Positions 43,933-51,780 of a stretch of DNA of 64,000 bases are shown here, piece after piece (position 1 is the stretch's first letter; each line of letters starts with the position of its first letter). The translations under genes and the position numbers were made by a program. The stretch covers positions 93,697-157,696 of the forward strand of contig CAUJHZ010000058.1 in NCBI GenBank assembly GCA_963205185.1. Reading direction: 5' to 3'. The DNA comes from Planctomycetota bacterium (GTDB lineage Bacteria > Planctomycetota > Phycisphaerae > Phycisphaerales > UBA5793). The notes beneath the pieces are model-generated. The model did not search any database and was not told where the DNA came from. It worked only from the letters and a program-made list of their open reading frames with translations.

Positions 43933-44868
43933 TCAACCGAACAGCTTGTCGTGCGCTTCCTGGTATTTGGCGATGGTGTTGCGCACGATGTCTGCAGGAA
44001 TCTCCGGGCCCGGCGGGCTCTTGTCCCACTTGCCTGCGGCCACCAGCGTTTCGAGATGGTTGCGCACGTACTGTTTGTCGAAACTCTCCTGGTCCCGGCC
44101 CGGCTCATACTTGTCCAGCGGCCAGAAGCGGCTGCTGTCGGGCGTGAGCACTTCGTCGATGAGCAGCAGTTCATCGGTGACGTTGCCCTTGGCGTCGATG
44201 GCATGGCCGAACTCGAATTTCGTGTCGGCGATGATGATGCCGCGCGCTTTCGCGTAGTCGTGGGCCTGCTTGTAAAGATCGAGGGTGATCTTGCGCAGGC
44301 GGGTCATGAGTCCTTCGCCGACGAGTTCGCAGGCGCGTTCGAAGGTGATGTTCTCGTCGTGGCCGACGTCTTCCTTGGTCGCCGGCGTGAAGATCGGCTC
44401 GGGCAGTTTGTCGCACTGTCTCAGTCCGGCGGGCAGGCGGATGCCGCAGACGGTGCCGTCCTTCTTGTACTCTTTCCAGCCCGAGCCGGTGATGTAGCCG
44501 CGCGCGACGCACTCGATGAGCACGACCTTGCTGCGCCGGCAGACCATGATGCTGCCATCCAGCGCCCGGCGGTCTGCTTCCGACACCGGCAGGTCAGCGC
44601 TCGAGGTGCTGAGCACGTGGTGCTTGACGCCAAGCGCGGCCTGCTTCTCGATCCAGCGGAACCACTTCATGCTGATGGAGGTGAGCAGCCGGCCCTTGCC
44701 GGGAAAGGCCGTGGGCATGACGACGTCGTAGGCGCTGAGGCGATCGGTGGCGACGATGAGCAGGCGCGGCCGGCCGGCCGAGTCGGCGGGGAGTTCGTAG
44801 ATGTCGCGGACCTTGCCCTGGCGACGGTTCGGAAGAGGGAGATCGGTCTTGTAGAGTGCGTTGGTCAT
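43933..44868 (-). CDS. purC: SAICAR synthetase (phosphoribosylaminoimidazole-succinocarboxamide synthase)
   Basis: The 311-residue enzyme joins aspartate to CAIR in purine synthesis. Motifs are RRQGKVRDIYEL, LIVATDRLSAYDVVMPTAFPG, VLIECVARGYITGSGWKEY and IADTKFEFGHAIDAKGNVTD. The C-terminal DSSRFWPLDKYEPGRDQESF is typical of the longer, eukaryote/Bacteroidetes-like PurC rather than the E. coli type (about 237). ATG 44868 is selected; an upstream extension is Arg-rich and unrelated. No other purine genes are adjacent. Confidence 0.96.
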   Translation of the reverse strand: MTNALYKTDLPLPNRRQGKVRDIYELPADSAGRPRLLIVATDRLSAYDVVMPTAFPGKGRLLTSISMKWFRWIEKQAALGVKHHVLSTSSADLPVSEADRRALDGSIMVCRRSKVVLIECVARGYITGSGWKEYKKDGTVCGIRLPAGLRQCDKLPEPIFTPATKEDVGHDENITFERACELVGEGLMTRLRKITLDLYKQAHDYAKARGIIIADTKFEFGHAIDAKGNVTDELLLIDEVLTPDSSRFWPLDKYEPGRDQESFDKQYVRNHLETLVAAGKWDKSPPGPEIPADIVRNTIAKYQEAHDKLFG

Positions 44869-45351
44869 GGGGGAAATGTATGCCTCGACCGGGCGCGCGG
44901 CCCGCCGCCTTGCCGCCAAGGCAAACGGCGTGCCGGGAAAGGGCCGGCGGCGCAGCGCCGGCGAAGAAAGTGCGCGGCAAAAGCCGTGCCGCGCACGCTG
45001 GCGCACCAGTCAGCGCAACCTTGTGCGCTCGCGGCGAGCGGGTTCGTGCGGAAAACTGACCGCGCCCGTGCGCGCCTTGACGCACCTTTGACCCATCTTG
45101 CCAGATCGAGGTCGAAACCTCACCGATTCTCAGCGATTCTCATCGAGTTCCGCGCGCCGGACGAGCGTATGAACGAGTTTTCATGCGGTTTTGAGAGCAC
45201 CAGCGCACAAAGCGCGCCGACCCCGGTGCGCCGGTGTGCGCGATGCGACTGGAGGCAACGGCAAGTGAATGCGTGCGCACCAGCACGCGCTCCGGTCCCG
45301 GGGTCGGGCGACCGCGCTTCGGCGAACGTGCGAGTCCTGCCCGGCACTCCA
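44869..45351. other. Gene-poor GC-rich stretch upstream of purC
   Basis: These 483 bases hold no supported gene. Open frames exist only because of the high GC. Short repeats such as gattctcagcgattctc are visible near 45123. No promoter could be assigned with confidence for purC. Confidence 0.4.
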
Positions 45352-46286
45352 TCAACGTCCGGAATTGAGACAGATGTCGAGGGTTGTCAGAGATGAACCG
45401 CACTCGGGACACCGGGCCACCGTTCCCTCGATGTGCCGCAAACTCTTCAACGAGTACCCGCACACGAGGCATGGCTGATCTTCGACGATCCGCTGCGCGT
45501 AGAGCGAACCTGGAACTTTCCACGTACTCGAGCCGACACGATCACAGCGAGTACGACCACACCAACAAACAGCAGGATCGCTCCGGGCCCAGCCTTCACG
45601 AGCACGAGAATCTGAAACAGAATGAGAGCGGCCAGGACGGATGCCGGTGCGCTCACTCTGCCCAAGATGAACCGGCCCCACCTGGACCCATACGCCGGCT
45701 CGCGAGACAACCGAATCCGCAGGAACGGCGCGTATGCCTGGGTACAGTTGATTGAACGAAACTGATCGACGTATCGCATCGGTATCCACAGGTTCGGCAA
45801 TCCCGCACGTTCTCGGATCTTTGCAGGCTCAATGCGATTCGGAAACTTCGACAGCGCGTATTCCGGGCGAAGCGGCAGCACTGGCGCGTCGCTCAGCAAC
45901 CGAAGATGAGCGAGCATCGCTTCGGCAGCGCCTCGCTCTGAGTCGATCGGCAGGCGAAGGAGAGCATCGCAGGCGATCGCCAGCACCGCGAACGCGAATG
46001 GAGTGGCGAGGAATATGAACGGCCCCTTCTTGGCAAGGTGCAACACACATCCAAGGGCGACGCTGATCCCCAATATGGCGAAGATAAAGAAGATCGAGAT
46101 AAGCACCGGCGACCGCCACCACCAAGGGCCGTACTCGCGACGGTAGGCAGTCACTCGCTCCCGGAGCCACGCAGGGTCGAGGTCGTCGATCGTTATCTCG
46201 TGGCTGCCGCTTGATGGAGAGAAAGGCGCCGTCTCCTCGTCGCCGCCTGCCGCACACTGGTCCGAGTTCGTTTGCACTCGCTCCAT
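45352..46286 (-). pseudogene. Membrane protein with C-terminal zinc ribbon, frameshifted near 45530
   Basis: From ATG 46286 the frame encodes a soluble start (ITIDDLDPAWLRERVTAYRR), two hydrophobic segments (SPVLISIFFIFAILGISVAL, FIFLATPFAFAVLAIACDAL), a conserved-looking middle and a terminal hydrophobic pair (ILFQILVLVKAGPGAILLFV). It then runs out of frame near 45530 and stops at 45447. A one-base shift restores KVPGSLYAQRIVEDQPCLVC followed by GYSLKSLRHIEGTVARCPEC, a proper CxxCGYxL...CPECG ribbon ending at 45352. The gene is therefore frameshifted, either really or by a base error. The function of the family is unknown. Confidence 0.7.
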
Positions 46287-46448
46287 CCGGGGTGATCGTA
46301 ACCGCTTGCCAGACGAGAGAGACCAGGGCGTCTGTCTCACAAGCCTTGGCCCCTGCGCGGCTACAATCGGTTGCCCGGCCGATGCCGGGGTCCGCGCGGG
46401 CCCGGTTCGGCTCACCGCGACCATCCCAGACGGCTGGAGCGTTCCTGG

Positions 46449-48053
46449 ATGCTTGTGTATTCCGTTTACGACGGACAACAACCCGCCGCCGAATTCCCCT
46501 TGCAGCAGGCTCACCTCATCGGCGCCAACGACATCGGCGTGCAGGGCGATGTCACCTTCCGCGAGGGCATGATCCAGTGCGACAAGCGCTCGCCTGAGTC
46601 CGCCTCGCTCGTGCTGCTCATCGACGCCGGCGAGCACGGCCGACTCATGCTGCCGACCTGCCTGCTGCCCGATCGGGATGAGCCTTACCTGCTCTACCTC
46701 GAACTCGCCCGGCACCGCATCAAGATGTTTCTGGTCAAACTCGAAGACTGGATGCTCTTCGAACTCGAAGAAGACCATCCCATCATCAGGCAGTGGGCCG
46801 CGGCACGCGATCTTTTCACGCAGGCGCTGAGCCTCGAATCGACCGAGCCACCCAAGGCGCAGGAACTCGCCCGCCAGGCGCTCATCCAGGCCATCGCCGC
46901 GGGCGAGAAGCTGACGTTCATGCACGCGGACATCCTGCTGGCCAAGCGTTTCGCCAATCGCGGCGAGCCGGCGCCGGCGCTGGGCGTGCGGACGTATCAG
47001 AGCCAGTTCGCCGAGCCGCTTACCGAGATCATCACGCGCGACTTTGACTTCATCTCGGTGCCGATCCGCTGGCGCGAAGTGGAGCCGGAGGAAGGCGAGT
47101 ACGACTGGAGCAAGTACGACCGGTGGATCGAGTGGGCGGGCAAGAGCAAGTTCCCCGTCATGCTCGGGCCGATCATCGACTTTCGCGCCCTGAGCGTGCC
47201 GGAGTGGCTCTACATCTGGGAGCACGACTACGACACGCTCTACGACCTGCTGCACGAGCACATCGAGGCCATCGTCAAGCGCTACCGCTCGTCGGTGTCG
47301 ATCTGGAACATCGCCTCGTCGCTGCACATCAATGAGAGTTTCACGCTGGCGTACGACCAGTTGATGGATCTGACGCGCATGGCGACGGGGCTGGTCAAGA
47401 CGCTGCACCCGCAGGGGCGGACACTCGTCGAAGTGACCGAGCCCTTCGGCGAATACTTTTCGGGCCATCCGCGCTCGGTGCCGCCGATCGTCTACGCGGA
47501 GATGATCGCACAGTCGGGCTTCAAACTCGACATGGTGGGGATCAACCTGCAGTTCGGCCATCATCAGCGCGGGCAGGCGACGCGCGACTTCATGCAGATC
47601 AGTTCGATCCTCGACACGCTGCTGTTTCTCGAGTTCCCGGTGGTGGTCACGGGAATGGGCGGACCCAGCCATCGGCCGGCGCGGAACGCGAAGGCGCAAG
47701 CGGTTGCGGGGGAAGAAGGCAAGAGCAGCGCGGAGGCTGCGGGCGAAGAGCCGGACGCGGCGGGGTACTATCGCGAGCCGTGGACGCCGGTGCGGCAGGC
47801 GGAGTGGCTGCGCAAGGCGATGTCGATCGCGCTGAGCAAGCCGTTTGTCGAGTCGGCGGTGTGCCACGAATTGTTTGACCACCAGTCGGCGGAACTGCCG
47901 GGTGCGGGGCTCATCTCATCGATGGGCCGCCCGAAGCCGGCGCTGACGGCCATGGGCGATGTGCACCGCGAACTGCGGCGGCGCGTGCTGCGCTGCTCGT
48001 TGCCGAGCGAGCGCGACTGGGTCGTCAGCGTGCCCGCCGAGGATGAGCCGTGA
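46449..48053 (+). CDS. GH10-like TIM-barrel protein, catalytic residues apparently absent
   Basis: The 534-residue protein from ATG 46449 has no signal peptide. The N-terminal 180 residues are beta-rich and unrecognised (LIGANDIGVQGDVTFREGMI). A GH10-type barrel follows: FISVPIRWREVEPEEGEYDW, FPVMLGPIIDFRALSVPEWL, IVKRYRSSVSIWNIASSLHI. The acid/base Glu expected in a WDVVNE-type motif reads WNIASS, and the nucleophile strand (TELD-like) reads VVVTGMGGPS. Both glutamates therefore seem missing, which would make it a carbohydrate-binding pseudoenzyme. The alignment was done by eye. The stop overlaps the next gene. Confidence 0.75.
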   Translation: MLVYSVYDGQQPAAEFPLQQAHLIGANDIGVQGDVTFREGMIQCDKRSPESASLVLLIDAGEHGRLMLPTCLLPDRDEPYLLYLELARHRIKMFLVKLEDWMLFELEEDHPIIRQWAAARDLFTQALSLESTEPPKAQELARQALIQAIAAGEKLTFMHADILLAKRFANRGEPAPALGVRTYQSQFAEPLTEIITRDFDFISVPIRWREVEPEEGEYDWSKYDRWIEWAGKSKFPVMLGPIIDFRALSVPEWLYIWEHDYDTLYDLLHEHIEAIVKRYRSSVSIWNIASSLHINESFTLAYDQLMDLTRMATGLVKTLHPQGRTLVEVTEPFGEYFSGHPRSVPPIVYAEMIAQSGFKLDMVGINLQFGHHQRGQATRDFMQISSILDTLLFLEFPVVVTGMGGPSHRPARNAKAQAVAGEEGKSSAEAAGEEPDAAGYYREPWTPVRQAEWLRKAMSIALSKPFVESAVCHELFDHQSAELPGAGLISSMGRPKPALTAMGDVHRELRRRVLRCSLPSERDWVVSVPAEDEP

Positions 48054-48421
48054 CGGCCGAGGGGCCCAGCGGCGCGATGCCGGTGCAGTGGGCGGCGGCG
48101 GCGGGGGTGCTGCTGATCCTGGCGTGCGCCATGGCCTGGCTTGCTGCATCGCGTCCGATTCACGTGTCAACCATGGCCACCGGCAGCGCGCCGATCGCGC
48201 CGCCCGACATGCGGCTGGATCTGAACGCCGCGAGTGCGGCGCAACTTCAGGCGCTGCCGCGCATCGGCCCGGCGATGGCCGAGCGCATCGTCGCCGACCG
48301 CGAGGCGAACGGGCCGTTCAGGTCTCTCGAAGATCTGCAGCGCGTCAACGGCGTCGGCGATCGCACGGTCGAACTCATTGCGCCGCATGTGTTTGTCTCC
48401 CCCGCTGAGGCAGGTCGTTAG
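48050..48421 (+). CDS. ComEA-like helix-hairpin-helix DNA-binding protein
   Basis: The 123-residue protein starts at GTG 48050, overlapping the previous stop (GTGA). One N-terminal membrane segment (WAAAAGVLLILACAMAWLAA) precedes a pair of HhH motifs: LDLNAASAAQLQALPRIGPA and FRSLEDLQRVNGVGDRTVEL. This is the layout of ComEA, the DNA receptor for uptake, or of small HhH proteins of unknown role. The window also encodes a prepilin peptidase but no other competence gene. Confidence 0.82.
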   Translation: MTAEGPSGAMPVQWAAAAGVLLILACAMAWLAASRPIHVSTMATGSAPIAPPDMRLDLNAASAAQLQALPRIGPAMAERIVADREANGPFRSLEDLQRVNGVGDRTVELIAPHVFVSPAEAGR

Positions 48422-48455
48422 CGCGCGCGATTGTTGTTTGGATGAGCGGGCGCGG

Positions 48456-48484
48456 TTGACTCGACGCGCGCGGTCCACTTTGAT
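48456..48484 (+). promoter_or_regulatory. Possible promoter of the second HAF-repeat gene
   Basis: TTGACT (48456-48461) is followed after 17 bases by TTTGAT (48479-48484). The -35 box is good and the -10 box moderate. It lies about 115 bases before the ATG of the HAF gene. Confidence 0.35.
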
Positions 48485-48600
48485 GACGCCTTGACTTCTT
48501 GCGCGGGCAATCGACCGATGTCCGGGCGAGCGCGCGAGGGGCGACAGTGGCGCTTCGGTAAACAACCGGTTGCCGCAGGAGCGGCTGAAAGGGGATCAGG

Positions 48601-49878
48601 ATGAAGTTGCGCGCTATCAGCAGGTGTGCGGGAGTGCTCGGAGGCGCGGCCGTCTCGACGGCGGCGCTGGGCCAGGCGTACACCGTGACCGATCTGAACA
48701 TGACCAACGCTTACGGCATCAACAACAACGGGCAGGTGTGCGGCAGCACGCTGAACTATCGACCCGGCCGCTGGACCAACGGAATCGTTCTCGACCTGGG
48801 CACCTTTGGCGGATCGGAGGGATACGCCGACAAGATCAACGACTCCGGGCACGTGTGCGGCGCGGCTGATCTGTCCAACGGCAACCGCGTCGCGTTCTTC
48901 TACGATGGATCGCTGCACAACCTCGGCACGCTCGGCGGAACGGAGAGCGACGGCCGCGCGCTGAATAACTCCGGCATCATCGTCGGCGGCGCGTGGACCG
49001 GCGGCAATGCACTGTTCCGGCCGTTCCGATACCAGAACAGTCAGATGGTCGATCTCGGCAGTTTCGGCGGCACCTATTCGGCCGCGGAGGGCATCAATGA
49101 CTTCGGCGTGATCGTCGGCTGGTCAGACTACAACAACGTCAGCAGCCGGCGCGCATTCCGCTACGAGAACAACCAGATGGTGGACCTCGGCACGCTCGGC
49201 GGAATCAGCGTGGCCAATGACATCAACAACGGCGGCCGCATTACCGGTTACTCCGAGAACGCGCAGGGGCGGGCCCGGGCGTTCGTGTACACGAACAACC
49301 AGATGTACAACCTCGGCGTGCTGCCGGGCGAGAACACGAGTTACGCCGACGCGATCAATAACAAGAACCAGATCGTCGGCCGCAGCGGCGGAGACGTTGC
49401 GACGATCTACCAGCCGACGGGCCCCAAGAACCTCAATGACTTCATCGCGCCCAACTCCGGCTGGAACCTGCGCCGGGCCCAGGACATCAACGACAGCGGA
49501 CAGATCGTCGGTCTGGCGTACAAGAACGGTCAGAACCGCGCGTTTCTGCTGACGCCGATTCAACTGCAGCTGGCCAATCCCGTGCCGGGCCTGCCGGGCC
49601 AGAACAACACGTTCACCATCAGCGCGTGCACGCCAGGGCGGCGCGTGTATCTCACCTACAGCCTGCAGGCGGGATCGACGAACATTGAAACCTACTGCTA
49701 CGGCGTGTCGCTCGATCTCCGTCAGCCGGTGGTGGCCGGCAGCGCCGTCGCCAACGGCAACGGCGTGGCGATGTTCGTGGGTTTCACGCCCAACGCCGCG
49801 GCGGGCCGCACGGTGCGCTACCAGGCGCTTGAACTCGACAGTTGCCGCAAGACCAATCGCGTGGACTGGACGTACTGA
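48601..49878 (+). CDS. Secreted HAF-repeat protein 2
   Basis: The 425-residue protein has a signal peptide (AGVLGGAAVSTAALGQA). Seven HAF repeats follow, such as GINNNGQVCGST, LNNSGIIVGGA, INDFGVIVGWS and INDSGQIVGLA, alternating with MVDLGSFGG or MVDLGTLGG strands. The C-terminal domain (PVPGLPGQNNTFTISACTPG ... RTVRYQALELDSC) is shared with the HAF protein at 26725-28086. It is presumably exported. A strong terminator follows at 49907. Confidence 0.85.
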   Translation: MKLRAISRCAGVLGGAAVSTAALGQAYTVTDLNMTNAYGINNNGQVCGSTLNYRPGRWTNGIVLDLGTFGGSEGYADKINDSGHVCGAADLSNGNRVAFFYDGSLHNLGTLGGTESDGRALNNSGIIVGGAWTGGNALFRPFRYQNSQMVDLGSFGGTYSAAEGINDFGVIVGWSDYNNVSSRRAFRYENNQMVDLGTLGGISVANDINNGGRITGYSENAQGRARAFVYTNNQMYNLGVLPGENTSYADAINNKNQIVGRSGGDVATIYQPTGPKNLNDFIAPNSGWNLRRAQDINDSGQIVGLAYKNGQNRAFLLTPIQLQLANPVPGLPGQNNTFTISACTPGRRVYLTYSLQAGSTNIETYCYGVSLDLRQPVVAGSAVANGNGVAMFVGFTPNAAAGRTVRYQALELDSCRKTNRVDWTY

Positions 49879-49906
49879 AGCATCCACGAGATTCTGACTG
49901 ACCCAG

Positions 49907-49940
49907 GGGCCGGGCTCGACTTGAGTCCGGCCCTTTGTTT
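49907..49940 (+). terminator. Intrinsic terminator after the HAF-repeat gene
   Basis: A 7-bp GC stem (GGGCCGG / CCGGCCC) with a 13-base loop is followed by TTTGTTT. It lies between convergent genes and may serve both. Confidence 0.8.
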
Positions 49941-49951
49941 ATCGCGTTGAT

Positions 49952-51406
49952 TCACCCCGCCTGCGGATATTCATCGAGGCGGAAAGCGCGGATCTTCTTG
50001 TAGAGCGTGGTGCGATTGATGCCCAATTGAGCCGCGGTCTGGTTGCGATTCCAGTTGTTGGTGTTCAGCGCTGCGAGGATGATGCGGCGCTCCTGTGCCT
50101 CGAGCGCTTCGGCCAGAGTCTGGCCGTTCCACGGGATCGGATCGCCGTCTTCATGCCGGTGGTGGAGTAGCGCCATCTGGCCGGGGCGGTTCTCCACCAC
50201 CGTCGGCGGAAGATCTTCGACGCCGACTTTCGGCCCGTGACAGAGCACCACGGCCCGCTCGACGATGTTCTCGAGTTCGCGCACGTTGCCGGGGTAGGAG
50301 TAGCGCTGCAGCGCCGCCATCGCGTCCGGACTGAAGCCGAGGATCTCGCGTCCCGCAGCGCGGCTCTGTTTTTCGAGAAAGTGTCCGGCGAGCACGGGCA
50401 CGTCGGTGAGGCGGTCGCGCAGCGGCGGGAGTTCGATCTTCACGACGTTGATGCGGTAGTAGAGGTCCTGGCGGAACTGCCCGTGCGCGACGAGTTGCTC
50501 GAGAGGCTCGTTGCTCGCGAGGACGACGCGCACATTGACTTCGACCGTTTTCGTCGAGCCGACGGGCTCGAAGCGCTTCTCCTGCAGCACGCGGAGCAGT
50601 TTGAGTTGCATGCCCGGCGACGCGGAGTTGATTTCGTCGAGGAAGATCGTTCCGCCGTCGGCGGCGAGGAAGCGGCCGACCTTATCGGCGTGCGCGCCGG
50701 TGAAGGCGCCCTTGACGTGGCCGAAGAGTTCCGATTCGAGCAGCGTCTCGGGGATCGACCCGCACGAAATCTCGATGAAGGGCTTGTCGCGCAGCGGCGA
50801 TCGCTGATGGATCGCCCGGGCGATGAGGCTCTTGCCGGTGCCGGACTCGCCGGTCATCAGCACGCTCGTCTTCGTCGGCGCCACGGCCTCGACGAGGTCG
50901 TAGATCCGCTGCATGCGCGGGTCGCGGCCGACGATGTTGTCGAGCGCAAAGCGGTCATCGAGTTGCCGGCGCAGGTGATGATTCTGAGAGATCAGCGCCC
51001 CATGGCGCATCGCCTTATCGAGCAGCGCGAGCAGTTCCTCTTCGACCAGCGGGTGCGTGAGGTAGTCGAATGCGCCGAGTTTGATGGCGTTGACGGCGGC
51101 CTCGATCGTGCCGTAAGCAGTGAGCACGATGACGACGACGTCGGGGTGGCGGCCGCGGATGCGGCGGAGCAGCTCGGTGCCGTCGGTGCCGGGAAGGTTG
51201 AGATCAGTAATCACGAGGCCAAACGGCCGCGCGGCGCGGTCATCCTGCGGCCGCTCGGCGTCGGCGAGGGCGGCCAGCGCCTCCTGTGCATTCAGCGCCG
51301 TCGCCGTGTCATACGCGTGCGTGCGCAGCACCTCCCGCAGGCCTTCACAGGCGATGGGGTCATTGTCCACGACGAGGATGCGCGGCGGTGAATCGGAGGC
51401 AGTCAT
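49952..51406 (-). CDS. NtrC-type sigma-54-dependent response regulator
   Basis: The 484-residue protein from ATG 51406 has a receiver domain (acidic pocket VDNDP, phospho-Asp68 in LVITDLNLPG), an AAA+ domain (Walker A GESGTGKS at 186-193, GAFTGA at 233-238, FLDEIN) and a Fis-type HTH (NRNQTAAQLGINRTTLYKKI). It activates sigma-54 promoters by ATP-driven open-complex formation. The usual receiver Lys before Pro (KP) reads His118-Pro (YLTHPL), which is unusual. No partner histidine kinase is visible in the window. The target genes are unknown. Confidence 0.93.
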   Translation of the reverse strand: MTASDSPPRILVVDNDPIACEGLREVLRTHAYDTATALNAQEALAALADAERPQDDRAARPFGLVITDLNLPGTDGTELLRRIRGRHPDVVVIVLTAYGTIEAAVNAIKLGAFDYLTHPLVEEELLALLDKAMRHGALISQNHHLRRQLDDRFALDNIVGRDPRMQRIYDLVEAVAPTKTSVLMTGESGTGKSLIARAIHQRSPLRDKPFIEISCGSIPETLLESELFGHVKGAFTGAHADKVGRFLAADGGTIFLDEINSASPGMQLKLLRVLQEKRFEPVGSTKTVEVNVRVVLASNEPLEQLVAHGQFRQDLYYRINVVKIELPPLRDRLTDVPVLAGHFLEKQSRAAGREILGFSPDAMAALQRYSYPGNVRELENIVERAVVLCHGPKVGVEDLPPTVVENRPGQMALLHHRHEDGDPIPWNGQTLAEALEAQERRIILAALNTNNWNRNQTAAQLGINRTTLYKKIRAFRLDEYPQAG

Positions 51407-51422
51407 GGGGGCTGGTCGTTCC

Positions 51423-51659
51423 TCAGGCGGCGTTGGCAATGGGCTGGCGCTCGGTCTGCTGGCGAGCGATCTCCACAATCGGAATGGCGGCGCTGCGCAT
51501 TTCGCTCAGCAGGGCGGTCAGGTGCCCCAGCGGCGGCGAAGGCCCGGCCGAATCGGCGCGGCTGCCGCTGCGGACGCTGGATACCGATGCCCCGACCCGC
51601 GAGAGGCGGATCATGCACCCGGACGGCGGCAGCGTGTCGCATGGCGGCAACATGTCCAT
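51423..51659 (-). CDS. Possible small protein upstream of the response regulator
   Basis: A 78-residue frame from ATG 51659 (MDMLPPCDTLPPSGCMIRLS) ends LSEMRSAAIPIVEIARQQTE before a final RQPIANAA. Its third codon positions are strongly G/C, as in nearby real genes. It stops 16 bases before the response-regulator ATG, so the two may be co-transcribed. No family is recognised and the exact start is uncertain. Confidence 0.4.
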   Translation of the reverse strand: MDMLPPCDTLPPSGCMIRLSRVGASVSSVRSGSRADSAGPSPPLGHLTALLSEMRSAAIPIVEIARQQTERQPIANAA

Positions 51660-51780
51660 GAGGCGGATCGGCCATCGGCGCGCTCGACTGAAGCTCCATG
51701 TTGCCGAATCGCAACACTGGGGATGCAACCGCCAGCGCCGCGCAAAAACGCGGTGCCGGATACCTGTTCCGCGGGGCTGG

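Noticed and set aside
43561..45396. 611-codon plus-strand frame
   Set aside because: Spans xseA, the inverted repeat and purC in antisense; not protein-like.
46287..47882. Upstream extension of the zinc-ribbon membrane gene to 811 codons
   Set aside because: The extra part is antisense to the GH10-like gene and rich in Arg/His; the real start is ATG 46286.
51403..51717. 104-codon minus-strand frame overlapping the small ORF
   Set aside because: Its codon third positions and residues (Arg/Pro/His-rich) look less protein-like than the frame ending at 51423.
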